A model generated the notes under the pieces. That model did no database searches, had not been told where the DNA came from, and was given only the letters and a program-made list of their open reading frames with translations. 64,000 nt of DNA from NCBI RefSeq assembly GCF_000223985.1, contig NZ_AFWV01000005.1, positions 1 to 64,000 on the forward strand, read 5' to 3'. This DNA comes from Thiocapsa marina 5811 (GTDB lineage: Bacteria; Pseudomonadota; Gammaproteobacteria; Chromatiales; Chromatiaceae). Of the stretch, positions 25,191 through 34,178 are shown piece after piece; position 1 is the stretch's first letter; each line of letters opens with the position of its first letter. Both the position numbers and the translations under genes were made by a program.

Positions 25191-26984
25191 TCAGTTGATG
25201 TTGACCAGGCCACCCTTGATGATCATGGTGCCCGAGGCCTCGAGCTGCGCCCTGGCAGACTTGATACCCAGTGTTTGGACCGCCTCGGCTGACACCTTCT
25301 GCGCTGCGGCCTCCAGATTGGCGCCGCTGTCAAGCGTCAGGTTCCCGGCTGCGTTCAATTGGATCTTTCCCTTGGAGCTCAACCTGATGTCCCCTTCACT
25401 CTCCAGGGTGATACCGTCCTTGCTCATGACCACTTTGTTGGCATTGCCGTCCAGAATGCTGACGCGCTGTGCCTCGTCATCCAGTTCGACGACGCGTCCC
25501 TCCGGGGTCTCGATGCGCAACCGCCCCTCGCCGTCGTCGAAGACGATCTTCAACTGCCCGGCGGTCGCGATGGACTTGCGTCGGTTGCCCTCGTCCGGCG
25601 TACAGGGTGGTTGGCGGGGTTTGCTGTGCAGTCCACCGAGGAGAACAGGAGACGAGGGATCCTCCCCGAGAAAACCGATGACGACCTCGTCCCCCGGCTC
25701 CGGAAAAAAACAGAAGCCCGCGTCTTTGCTTGCGTAAGGCTGGGCCAGACGCACCCAGAGATTCCGGGTATCACCGCCGACACAGGGCAAGCTAACCAGG
25801 ACACGTCCCGCGCCATCGGGATCCTCATGGCTCTGCACCACCGTCGCGATCTGCAGCCCCCTGGCTGGCGGCACCAGGCCGCCGGCCGCCGGCCCCTCCA
25901 TCTCGCGGTGACTGTCGCTGAAGGAGCGGGGCGACAAGCCGATGTCGACACGCGTGGTCCAGTCCCCGCGCTCGATGAGGTGGGTGATCCCGCTGAGATA
26001 GGCGTCACCGTTGAACCGGTTTCCAAGGTGCTCGAGGCGCAGCAAGGTGTCGGGCTTGGCCCTCGCATCTCCGGGAAAGGTCGCCCGCCCGCAGATTCGA
26101 GCGATGCGCATGCGACGCAGGAAGCCATCGGCCCATAGCTTCAACTCCTCCGGCTGCTTGTCGGCGAAGGTCCGCAATGAGATGAGATCCGCCCCGGCAC
26201 CGGCCGCCAGCCTGCCACCGTCGAGGTTTCCCTGCTGGTTGACCCTGGGCTCTCTGGCCGTCTCGTCCAAGACAGCCTGCGTTGCGGGATCCCAGGCGCG
26301 ACAGGCGATGGACTCTGCTTGAGCGGTGGCGTCGATATCCAGATCCAAGTCCAGGATGCTCTCGCCAAAGCCGACACCCAGGGTCGCGTCGCCGTCTGTC
26401 TTCGGCTCCCCGATCCGCACCGTGCCATCCTCGACGACGACGACCATCCCGTTGGCCTCGGCGCGGGTGACCAGCAGGTCCCAATCTGTGCAGTCATGCT
26501 GCACCAGCTGGGGATGCGTGACGCTGGTGTCGGCGATCTCGGCGTCGAGATCGTAGACCCCGAGCAGCAGGCGCATCACCTCGCTGTCCTTGCGCTCGGT
26601 GAACAACGCGTCGCGCCGGGCCAAGGTCATCCGCACCGCCACGTCCTTGCAGATCAATCGCAGCTGCGAGGCCCCGCGTCGCGGCACCTTGATGCTGTGC
26701 CGCACGATGACGCCTCGGAATAACCGTTCCCGCTTTCCCTCATATCCGGCTCGAATCTCGATTGCTTTGCCCGGCTCGAAGATCGACGACTGGCTCCCCT
26801 CGAAGCATTGCCGCGCGGGATCGCCATCCCCGATCACCAGGGTGGCGGTGGGAATGCGGTTGACGGCGCGCCGGACCTCGACGGCCCTGACGATGTGATG
26901 CTCGGGGATCGCCCGACCATCGACGGAGACTTGCACCGATGGTCCGAGGCGGCGGCCTTTGCGCGGCGAATCCGACACGATCAA
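25191..26984 (-). CDS. VgrG-like spike/hub protein (Pvc8-like)
   Basis: 597 aa. The N-terminal part resembles the gp27-like hub (GKAIEIRAGYEGKRERLFRG, TDWDLLVTRAEANGMVVVVE). An OB-fold gp5-like domain follows at about 375-460 (DPDGAGRVLVSLPCVGGD, LWVRLAQPYASKDAGFCFFP, GDEVVIGFLGEDPSSPVLLG). The C-terminus is a repeated beta-helix needle (KGKIQLNAAGNLTLDSG). ATG overlaps the preceding stop by 4 nt. It forms the trimeric puncturing spike that carries the PAAR tip. Confidence 0.93.
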   Translation of the reverse strand: MIVSDSPRKGRRLGPSVQVSVDGRAIPEHHIVRAVEVRRAVNRIPTATLVIGDGDPARQCFEGSQSSIFEPGKAIEIRAGYEGKRERLFRGVIVRHSIKVPRRGASQLRLICKDVAVRMTLARRDALFTERKDSEVMRLLLGVYDLDAEIADTSVTHPQLVQHDCTDWDLLVTRAEANGMVVVVEDGTVRIGEPKTDGDATLGVGFGESILDLDLDIDATAQAESIACRAWDPATQAVLDETAREPRVNQQGNLDGGRLAAGAGADLISLRTFADKQPEELKLWADGFLRRMRIARICGRATFPGDARAKPDTLLRLEHLGNRFNGDAYLSGITHLIERGDWTTRVDIGLSPRSFSDSHREMEGPAAGGLVPPARGLQIATVVQSHEDPDGAGRVLVSLPCVGGDTRNLWVRLAQPYASKDAGFCFFPEPGDEVVIGFLGEDPSSPVLLGGLHSKPRQPPCTPDEGNRRKSIATAGQLKIVFDDGEGRLRIETPEGRVVELDDEAQRVSILDGNANKVVMSKDGITLESEGDIRLSSKGKIQLNAAGNLTLDSGANLEAAAQKVSAEAVQTLGIKSARAQLEASGTMIIKGGLVNIN

Positions 26985-27652
26985 TCCCTGACAGGGGGAA
27001 ACAAGAGAACCTCCCCAGGGGGGAGGTGGACGAGGTCGTCCCGATCGTTAGCGCGGGCGAGCTTGGCATACAGTGTACTGTCCCTATACACCTCGAAGCA
27101 GAGCCCGGTCAGCGACACGCCATCCTTCACCAAGCGCGAGTGGGTGAGATCCGTCGAGCGCGAGGGAGAGCGTTTCGGCACCTCCTCGGGGGTGAGGAAC
27201 TGTCGAAAGCGCGTCGACAACTTGGCCCGCAACGGCAAACCGTCGGGGTCGAAGAGCATGTAGTCGACGTTTAGCGACGCCAACATACACTTGAAGCTCC
27301 ACTCACTGCCCCACCACAGCTTCAGGTAATTCGGGCTGTGCAGATCACGATTGTAGTCGTAGGCAACACGCTTGAAAGCCCTGATCTGAGCGGTCAGGTC
27401 CTTGCCGCCTCCGATACCGTCAACGACGCCGGTCGCGTCGAGATAGAACTCGAAGGAAACCTCCTGAGGCTGCTGAGTCTTAAACTTCGAAATGACGCCG
27501 GCGGTGTCGACGCCGCCGTCCTCGGTGAAGGCCGTAGTAAACGTCTGGGCGTATCGCTCCGGGTTGATCTGAACTTGGAAGTTGTCGATTTCCTTATTAC
27601 AGAGCTCGTCGCGGTAGGCCTTGATGATCAGTTTGCTCGGTGCCCGCGGCAT
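26981..27652 (-). CDS. Pvc7-like CIS tube adaptor
   Basis: 223 aa. Contains FQVQINPERYAQTF, QPQEVSFEFYLDATGVV and YLKLWWGSEWSFKCMLASLN, matching the CIS tube family (Afp7/Pvc7), which links the spike hub to the first tube layer. Many members carry a C-terminal LysM domain; this one ends with YAKLARANDRDDLVHLPPGE, which looks like a short LysM-type tail. It overlaps the next gene by 4 nt. Confidence 0.88.
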   Translation of the reverse strand: MPRAPSKLIIKAYRDELCNKEIDNFQVQINPERYAQTFTTAFTEDGGVDTAGVISKFKTQQPQEVSFEFYLDATGVVDGIGGGKDLTAQIRAFKRVAYDYNRDLHSPNYLKLWWGSEWSFKCMLASLNVDYMLFDPDGLPLRAKLSTRFRQFLTPEEVPKRSPSRSTDLTHSRLVKDGVSLTGLCFEVYRDSTLYAKLARANDRDDLVHLPPGEVLLFPPVRD

Positions 27653-27654
27653 GA

Positions 27655-27816
27655 TCAGCGCTCCCGTTCCCCATCAATGGCCTCGCGGATCATCGCCTCG
27701 CAGGCCGCGAGCAACTCGTCCCTCAGCGCCTCTACGTCGAGCTGCTTTGCGGACTCCACGGACTCGTCCTCCACCAGATTGGCGCGAACAATCAACTCTC
27801 TGATCTCTACGGCCAT
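27655..27816 (-). CDS. DUF5908 small protein (Pvc6-like)
   Basis: 53 aa, start MAVEIRELIVRANL, the conserved opening of DUF5908 proteins that sit at the afp6 position. It is acidic and helical. The open frame extends further upstream but only the last 53 codons match the family, so ATG 27816 is chosen. It stops 2 bases before the Pvc7-like gene start. Confidence 0.8.
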   Translation of the reverse strand: MAVEIRELIVRANLVEDESVESAKQLDVEALRDELLAACEAMIREAIDGERER

Positions 27817-27890
27817 CTCTGCCCCCAAACATGCCCGGAAAAAAGACCAATCCCGCGGATCGAGGCCGCCCCCTCCCAGAACGGATTCGC

Positions 27891-28352
27891 TCAGGATGGC
27901 GTGCGCTTTTGCACCACGGTCGCGTAGGCGAGCTCTAGGGTCTCCGTGACCACCCGGCCCTCCATGGCGTTGAAATCCGCGATCGAGCACTTGACAGGCC
28001 AGGCCCGGGAGACGATCCAGCTCAGGGTTGGATTCCCCCGATCATTCAGCAGCGAGACGACAACGTCCTGCACCTGCACCCGACGCCCCAATCCGCCCTC
28101 CAGTGTTTCCTTGCACCACAGGAACAACGGGGACGCCGCGAGCACGAGACCCCGCTTCAACACCAGGTTTCCACTTCTGCCCCGGTCCGGAACGCGATGA
28201 GCGTGCGTATTGACCCCGCCCTCGTTGATCTCGAAGACGCCGAGCTCGGTACTCAACCCGGAGACCTCGGCGAAGCTGGCATCGACCCCCGCGCCGTAGC
28301 TGCCGATCGCCGCGGTGAAGTGGAACCCAACCGGCGGATAGGTCGGCGTCAT
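27891..28352 (-). CDS. Tube protein paralogue (Pvc5-like, gp19 family)
   Basis: 153 aa. Phage gp19/CIS tube features: YPPVGFHFTAAIGS, the ASFAEVSGLSTELG strand, LVLKRGLVLAAS and SWIVSRAWPVKCSIADFNAM. Distinct from the neighbouring tube gene at 28450-28905. In Afp/PVC, tube paralogues occupy the baseplate-proximal layer; this is its likely place too. Confidence 0.9.
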   Translation of the reverse strand: MTPTYPPVGFHFTAAIGSYGAGVDASFAEVSGLSTELGVFEINEGGVNTHAHRVPDRGRSGNLVLKRGLVLAASPLFLWCKETLEGGLGRRVQVQDVVVSLLNDRGNPTLSWIVSRAWPVKCSIADFNAMEGRVVTETLELAYATVVQKRTPS

Positions 28353-28449
28353 GGCGCGGCGCCGGAGTCCCTGAGTGCGACCGACGTCGGCACACCCCGA
28401 CGGTGTCCGCCGCGCAGACTGCCCCGTCGCCGACTTCCCGGCACCGACA

Positions 28450-28905
28450 TCACTTCGTCTGGACCGTCAGGCCCTCATGGGCCAGTTCCAGAGTTTCGAT
28501 GGCCGCCTCGTTCGCATCGGACTTGAAGTCCGTGCCGACGATCTTGGTCGGCCAAGCTTGCTTCAGTGACCAGACCTGGACCGGCTGCTGCGCCTCGTTC
28601 AAGAGGGCGATGACGACGTCCCGCCGAGCGATGGTGTTGAGCCTGATCTCGTTGATCCAGTCGAAGAACTTGTTGTCGGCCGCGAACACCCCCTTCTTGA
28701 GGGTGACATTGCTGAACTTCTTCAAGCCCGGCATCTTCACCGGCGCGAACTCCTTGCTGTCGCCGTGCCGGTACTCGATGACCTGCGCCTCCATGTCCAA
28801 TCCGGAGACCTCATGGAACTGCGCTACGTCTCCAGACACCGACACGCTGAAGTAGAACTTCGGGAGCGGCCAGGGCTGCTCTTGTTTGTCGCCTGTTGCT
28901 GCCAT
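28450..28905 (-). CDS. Main inner tube protein (Pvc1-like, gp19 family)
   Basis: 151 aa. Shows the gp19 pattern: PKFYFSVSVSGDVAQFHEVS, YRHGDSKEFAPVKMPGLKKF, VTLKKGVFAADNKFFDWINE and WSLKQAWPTKIVGTDFKSDA. It follows the sheath gene directly (about 19 bases apart), the standard sheath-tube order, and should form the hexameric tube. Confidence 0.93.
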   Translation of the reverse strand: MAATGDKQEQPWPLPKFYFSVSVSGDVAQFHEVSGLDMEAQVIEYRHGDSKEFAPVKMPGLKKFSNVTLKKGVFAADNKFFDWINEIRLNTIARRDVVIALLNEAQQPVQVWSLKQAWPTKIVGTDFKSDANEAAIETLELAHEGLTVQTK

Positions 28906-28923
28906 TGCTCAGAATCCTCCGGA

Positions 28924-30987
28924 TCACGCGATCGCTTGCATCTGGGTGAACTCGATCTCGATGAACTCCGCGGGACGCGAGAAGTTCAAACCGACCTTGA
29001 CGAGTAGCAAGCCGTTACGAATGTCGTCCTGGGTGGTACCCGCATCTTCGCCCACCAGCACGTAGTAGGCATCCTCGGGTGCATCCCCCACCAGCGCCTC
29101 CGCGCGCCATTGGGTATACAGGAAGCCGGAGATCATCGACTCGATCCGACTCCAGGTCAGCGGGGTATTCGGCGCGAAGACGAAGTCCTTGACGGCATTC
29201 TTCACCGATTGCCGAATCATGATCATGGTCCGGCGCACATTGATATAGCGCCAATCCTGGCTGTTCCCGTCCAGCGTCCGCGCACCCCATACCGTCAGCC
29301 CGGTCCCCTGAAAGGTGCGCAGGGCGTTGACCGCCTTGCCGCCTTGGGTCGGCGCATTGAGTTCCATCTGCTCGTCGTCGTTGATCTTGACCGCCGGCTC
29401 CACGGCCAGCGCGATCCCGACATTGGCCGGCGCGCGATGGACGCCCTCGGCCTTGTCCACCCTGGCATAGATACCTGCCATGGCCCCGGACGGGGGCAGA
29501 CAATTCAGGGCGGCCAGCGCATCGGACATCGCTTCCGCATAACGCTTGTTTCGATTCAACAACTCGGAGTGAGCTTGCCGACGGATCTCATCATCCAGTC
29601 CGCCGTAATCCGGATTGCCCTCGATGTCGGTAGACAGCTTAACGGACGCATCCGCCGGACCCTCTTGAATGGTTCTTAGCGCCTTGCCTACAAGCAGCCT
29701 CTTAAATTCGTCTTTCGCCTTTGACTTTAACGGCTCCTGCAGTTCGCCCGACACGCCCGAGGGCGTGACCGCCTCTGACCATTTCTGGGCACCGCCCTTA
29801 AGACTGCTCAGATCGGTAATGGCTGCAATGCCAGTAGGATTCGTACCGACCTCAAATGTAATGGCGGTCCCCTCCACCGTGGCTCCACTATCCACGATCT
29901 CTCTCGCTTTGGTCTCGAGTGTGGTTGCAGACTCTAGGAATGTGAGTTGAGGCAGCGGAAGATCTGTATTTCTGGTGAATTCACTCAATAAGAGCGCGCT
30001 GAATACTTCCCGTGCATCCGCTGCCTGCTGATTTGAAATAGCATCTCCCGACGGAAGCGTCGGCGTAACGTGGGATGTAATCTTTCCGACAACTCCTTCA
30101 ACGTCGTACCACTTGGTCAACTGGGTTACTCCCAAACCCCCAATTGTCCCCAACTCGAACTTGAAATTATCCTTCCCATCGTCCCGAATCGTGCCGGCAA
30201 TGTCTATCAGGGCCGTTGGCTCTATCGGTCGCTTGGTTCCGCCCTTCGTCGCGTCGAATCCTTCTCCATCCAAATAGGCCTCCCACAAGATCCGCTTGCG
30301 CAAGGCTTCGTCGAGTACGCGGTAGTCGATGTCCCGGGCCGAGAACACCGCGGTCTTGAGCCACGGATAGTACGCCGCACCGTATTTGAGCGCCCCCGAG
30401 ACCTTTCGGAATTTGTCGATCACGTCATCGGTGGCGTCGTTGGTCCGTGGCTTGTCTCCATCGTACACATCCAGGATGCCGAATCGCGCCCCTGTCTTGT
30501 TGCAGTGCTTCAGGATCGCTTCCGCGACACCCGTACAATCCTCCGACGTCAGACTGACCGCATCTGGAACGACAACCATCGACGGCTCCAACTCTCTCTC
30601 GAGGATGCCTTTATCCGCGAGAGGCACTCTTAGGCGCTCGGCATCTATGCTGACTGAGGCACCGTACGTGCCGACGGATACGATCCAGCATGCTCCACCG
30701 CCATTCGCAAAGAACAACCGCATCGCGGGATAGAGCAGATATCGCTCGAGCGAGGCCGCGAAACTGTCGTTATCTTCGGACACGACGCCCGACAGGTGAG
30801 CCCCGCCAAAGAACCGCTCGAACTCGGCCATGGACGAGATCCGAGTCGGCTTATCCGTCAAGCTCTCTCGCCCACGCACCGCCTTCTCGGTATACCCGAT
30901 GAAAACTGGAATCGCCGTCGGGACCTGAACGATCGAGTTGGCGAACGCGTTCTTCTCTACGATATAGACACCAGGTGTTCTGTACAT
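28924..30987 (-). CDS. Contractile sheath protein (Pvc2-like)
   Basis: 687 aa. The N-terminus (YRTPGVYIVEKNAFANSIVQ, then VPTAIPVFIGYTEKA) and the C-terminus (QDWRYINVRRTMIMIRQSVK, FVFAPNTPLTWSRIESMISG, LNFSRPAEFIEIEFTQ) are diagnostic of tail sheath subunits. It is longer than the shortest eCIS sheaths, with an inserted, more variable central domain around residues 180-480, probably surface exposed. It is the first gene of the cluster; only one sheath gene is present whereas Afp has three. The 285 bases upstream, before the ISAs1 end, should hold the operon promoter, but no clear sigma-70 boxes could be assigned. Confidence 0.94.
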   Translation of the reverse strand: MYRTPGVYIVEKNAFANSIVQVPTAIPVFIGYTEKAVRGRESLTDKPTRISSMAEFERFFGGAHLSGVVSEDNDSFAASLERYLLYPAMRLFFANGGGACWIVSVGTYGASVSIDAERLRVPLADKGILERELEPSMVVVPDAVSLTSEDCTGVAEAILKHCNKTGARFGILDVYDGDKPRTNDATDDVIDKFRKVSGALKYGAAYYPWLKTAVFSARDIDYRVLDEALRKRILWEAYLDGEGFDATKGGTKRPIEPTALIDIAGTIRDDGKDNFKFELGTIGGLGVTQLTKWYDVEGVVGKITSHVTPTLPSGDAISNQQAADAREVFSALLLSEFTRNTDLPLPQLTFLESATTLETKAREIVDSGATVEGTAITFEVGTNPTGIAAITDLSSLKGGAQKWSEAVTPSGVSGELQEPLKSKAKDEFKRLLVGKALRTIQEGPADASVKLSTDIEGNPDYGGLDDEIRRQAHSELLNRNKRYAEAMSDALAALNCLPPSGAMAGIYARVDKAEGVHRAPANVGIALAVEPAVKINDDEQMELNAPTQGGKAVNALRTFQGTGLTVWGARTLDGNSQDWRYINVRRTMIMIRQSVKNAVKDFVFAPNTPLTWSRIESMISGFLYTQWRAEALVGDAPEDAYYVLVGEDAGTTQDDIRNGLLLVKVGLNFSRPAEFIEIEFTQMQAIA

Positions 30988-31272
30988 GAGGGTCCTCGTC
31001 GATGTACCGGCGGTGGTTCACTGTGCCCGTAGGGCATGCAGTAATGGCGGTCTGCGGGTCAAACTCCCAATTCAGTTGCGCATCCGGCGCAGGCGCTTCC
31101 AAAGGCATAATCGGTCTTTGGCGTTGGTCAAGGCCAGTTTCCCGCGCCCGGCGCGATGCTTGATTTGAGACTGACGCTCCTGGAATCGTCCGCAAGCGCG
31201 ATGGCATGAAGACGCACTCGCTCATCCATCCACACCCCTTTGTTCCCAATCCGACGGACGCTGGATACGGGG

Positions 31273-32525
31273 CAGGGCATTCGCATCAGAGAATTAGATT
31301 ATCTTTTAGAAATGACATCATGTTGCAGCCACAATGCACCGAGTTTTATGCCGTATCGAACTGCGACGATGGTGACGCTAGAAACCGAGTCCTCCCTCGT
31401 GGGCCACTTCAGCGTGCCGGAAGACCCGCGCGATGCGCTGCGGAGCCGGCACAATCTGCTCGACATAGTGATCATCGCCATCGCGGCGACGCTCGCCGGC
31501 CCCGACGGCTGGGTGGCCATCGCACATTTCGGTCGCGCGAAGGAGGCATGGTTTCGGAAATTCCTGGAACCGTCCGAGGGCATCCCGTCGCACGATACCT
31601 GCGGGCGGGTCTTCTCGCTGCTGGCGCCCGAAGCGTTCGAGGCGTGTTTCCGCGCCTGCGCGGCCTCGATCCGCACGGTGATCCCCGGTGAGATCATCGC
31701 CATCGAGGGCAAGACGCTGCGCCGTTGCATCTGGTCAGCGCTTGGGCGACCGCCAACCGGATGGTGCTCGGGCAGGTCCCCACCGACGCCAAGTCCATCG
31801 AGATCACTGTCATTCCGCAGTTGCTTGCGTTGCTGATGCTCGAGGGCGCCATCGTCACCATCGATGCGATGGGGTCTCAGACCAAGATCGGCGAGCAGAT
31901 CATCGACCAAGGCGGCAACTATGTCCTGGCCCTGAAAGGCAACCAGGGTGTCCTGGCTGCGGAGGTGGAAGAGGCCTTCATCGAGGCCGACGCCAAGGAC
32001 TCTGCCGAGGTCGACAGCGAAGCGCTCGACACCGCCGAACGCGGCCACGGCCGGGTCGAGACGCGCCGTTATAGCACCCTCGGCGATCTGTCCGGCGTGC
32101 CGCGCAGCGCGCTGTGGAAGGGCATGAACATGATTGGCATGGTCGAGTTCACGCGCGAGATCGACGGCAAGATCTCCCGCGAAATGCGCTTTTTCATCGG
32201 CACCGGTGCGGCCGACTTCGGGGGCGCCGTGCGCCGTAATTGGGGCGTGGAAAACGATCTGCATTGGAGCCTCGATGTGGCGATGCGCGAGGACGACTGC
32301 CGCGTGCGCGAGATTCAGGCCCGCGAGAACCTCGCGGTGTTGCGCCACATCGCCATGTCGCGGCTGAAGAACGACAGCACCAAACTCGGCATCAAGAACA
32401 AACCTCTCCAGGCGGGCTGGGACGAACGATACTTGGGGAAGCTCCTCTTCGGGACGCCACGGACCGCGGGTCAGAACGCTCCATCAGGTGATCCAATAAT
32501 TGCCGCGGTTGATGCGATTGCCCTG
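31273..32525 (+). mobile_element. ISAs1-family insertion sequence
   Basis: Terminal inverted repeats are visible: cagggcattcgcatca at 31273 and its near complement ending at 32525 (tgatgcgattgccctg on the plus strand). The interior encodes an ISAs1-type transposase that is broken. No target duplication was evident. The element lies 285 bases upstream of the eCIS sheath gene, in divergent orientation. Confidence 0.85.
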
Positions 32526-32723
32526 TTGCCCTGGAGCACGGGACTCACCAATCAGTCTCGACGGCGAAGCCCGATCAGGCGCAGCTCCGATCAAAATGAC
32601 ACTGCCGCTCCTGAGTATCTCAGCAAGGCAGATTCATTGCCGAAAGACACCACTGTTGGTGTATTCAAGAACAAGTTGCTGGATTGTGCAAGCATAGTTT
32701 GTGCTGAAGAGTGGAAGGCCTGA
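31348..32723 (+). pseudogene. ISAs1-family transposase, frameshifted
   Basis: First frame from ATG 31348: SLVGHFSVPEDPRDALRSRH, LLDIVIIAIAATLAGPDGWV, up to IAIEGKTLRR near 31724. The second frame resumes at once with LHLVSAWATANRMVLGQV and continues through VTIDAMGSQTKIGEQI, NWGVENDLHWSLDVAMREDD and LGIKNKPLQAGWDERYLGKL. About a dozen codons between KTLRR and LHLVSAW that family members have are missing, so a small deletion caused the frameshift. The normal stop is also lost; the frame runs past the right inverted repeat to 32723. Confidence 0.88.
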
Positions 32724-32792
32724 TACCGTTTGCGAAGAGTGCACGGTAACATCATGGTTATGCTCATCATCACTTGTGTCGACGCGTTCGTC

Positions 32793-33140
32793 ATGGCCCG
32801 CTATGTTGCTGCCCCCATCGACTTGACCAACAAACCCCGCCGCCGTCTCGAGGCCATCGTGCGCGAGCACAGCGCGCCGCAGAGCCTCGTGATGCGGGCG
32901 CGGATCATTCTGCTCGGCGCTGCCGGCGCGGGTGTGCGCGAAACCGCCGAGCAGTTGGGCCTCGGGCGTGCCAGCGTCCAGCGGTGGCGCGCACGCTGGA
33001 CGGCCACCGCGGGCCGGCCGTTCCGGGAGCGACTGGCCGACGCACCGCGCCCGGGAACTCCGGCGACGTTCACGCCCGAGCAGATCTGCGCAATCATCGC
33101 GCTGGCCTGCGAGAACCCGAGCGACGCCAGCTTGCCCATC
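32793..33140 (+). pseudogene. IS630-family transposase, 5' part (interrupted)
   Basis: Starts MARYVAAPIDLTNKPRRRLE and carries the winged-helix DNA-binding region (VRETAEQLGLGRASVQRWRA) to about residue 116, ending LPI. The next residues expected in IS630 proteins (HWT...) resume at 36922, so the gene has been split by the transposon between. The two halves are on the same strand and would join near codon 116. Confidence 0.85.
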
Positions 33141-33449
33141 CGGAGAGTCGCGTGTCCCTCGTGATGCCTCGCGGGGGCATCCTGCTGCCGCGAGGACTCG
33201 GTCCTTGGCGACGGCCTTCTGGGCCCGGGTTCGCCCTGCGGTCGCAGCCGTGCCCGACTCCCCGTTGGTCCGCCGGGCACGACTGCGCCCTCAAATGGCT
33301 TCACGGCGTGTGGGATGTGCTCTGCATGTTGCCTCCGCGGCTTCGGGACATCCGCCCCTTCGCCCCTGTGAGTACGGCCACCTTCCCTGATGGGTTTTTC
33401 CCCTTAAATCGTCATCTTTCATGAGGGAGAGCGGTGGGCCTCCCTCGGG

Positions 33450-34082
33450 GTGCTTGAACAACAGCACCCGTCGGGAGAGTCTCTTGTTTGCGAAGACAAA
33501 GAGACTCCAACAGTGTGCCACGCCTTCCTTGAAAGCCCCACGTTTTTCGCCGTGTTGCTGCACATCGACGAGGACCTCGCCGAGGTCGCCCGAGCGGAGG
33601 GTTGTCCCGCCTGCGGCGGCACGCTGCATCAGGCCGACTACCCCCGTAAGCCCCGCGGCTGTCCGGAGCCGTGGCGCGAGGCGTTCGCGAGGCGTCGCAG
33701 CTTCTGCTGTGCGCAGTGTCGGCGGCGCCTGACGCCGCGCTCGGTGCGGTTCCTGGGCCGGCGGGTCTATCTCGGCCTCATCGTCGTGCTGGCCTGCGTG
33801 CGTCATCGCGGACATCACCCCCAAGCGGCAGCATTGGCCGCGACGTTGGCGGTCCCGATCCGCACCCTGCGGCGCTGGCAGGCCTGGTGGCGGGAGCAGT
33901 TGGCGCAGACCCCGCTGTGGTGCGGCGCGCAGGGGGGCTTTGTGCCGCCGGTGGATCTGCAGCAGGCGCCGGGGAGTCTGCTGGAGCGCTTCCTCGGTGA
34001 TGCCGCGGACGCCCTGGTGGCGTTGCTGCGCTTTTTGAGTCCCTTGACGAGTCGTTCGTGCAGGCTGCACGAGGGCGGCTGA
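33450..34082 (+). CDS. Zinc-ribbon protein of the ExeA-type transposon
   Basis: 210 aa from the ATG; a GTG at 33513 is an alternative start. Two Cys pairs (CPACGGTLHQADYPRKPRGC and SFCCAQCRRRLTPRS, about residues 52-95) suggest a zinc ribbon. A helical segment with HTH character follows (AAALAATLAVPIRTLRRWQA). It sits first in the transposon operon, 97 bases before the transposase. Likely a DNA-binding accessory or regulatory protein; precise role unknown. Confidence 0.65.
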   Translation: MLEQQHPSGESLVCEDKETPTVCHAFLESPTFFAVLLHIDEDLAEVARAEGCPACGGTLHQADYPRKPRGCPEPWREAFARRRSFCCAQCRRRLTPRSVRFLGRRVYLGLIVVLACVRHRGHHPQAAALAATLAVPIRTLRRWQAWWREQLAQTPLWCGAQGGFVPPVDLQQAPGSLLERFLGDAADALVALLRFLSPLTSRSCRLHEGG

Positions 34083-34178
34083 CGCCACGCAGAGGATGCA
34101 GCTCGAAGGCGCCGGGGCACCCCGCTAGGCTGATCGCGAAGGTGCCGGAACCCCCGGCACCGTGGCCGGGAGACCCCT

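Noticed and set aside
30851-31249. 132-codon minus-strand frame upstream of and overlapping the sheath gene start
   Set aside because: Overlaps the sheath N-terminus in another frame and has no family similarity.
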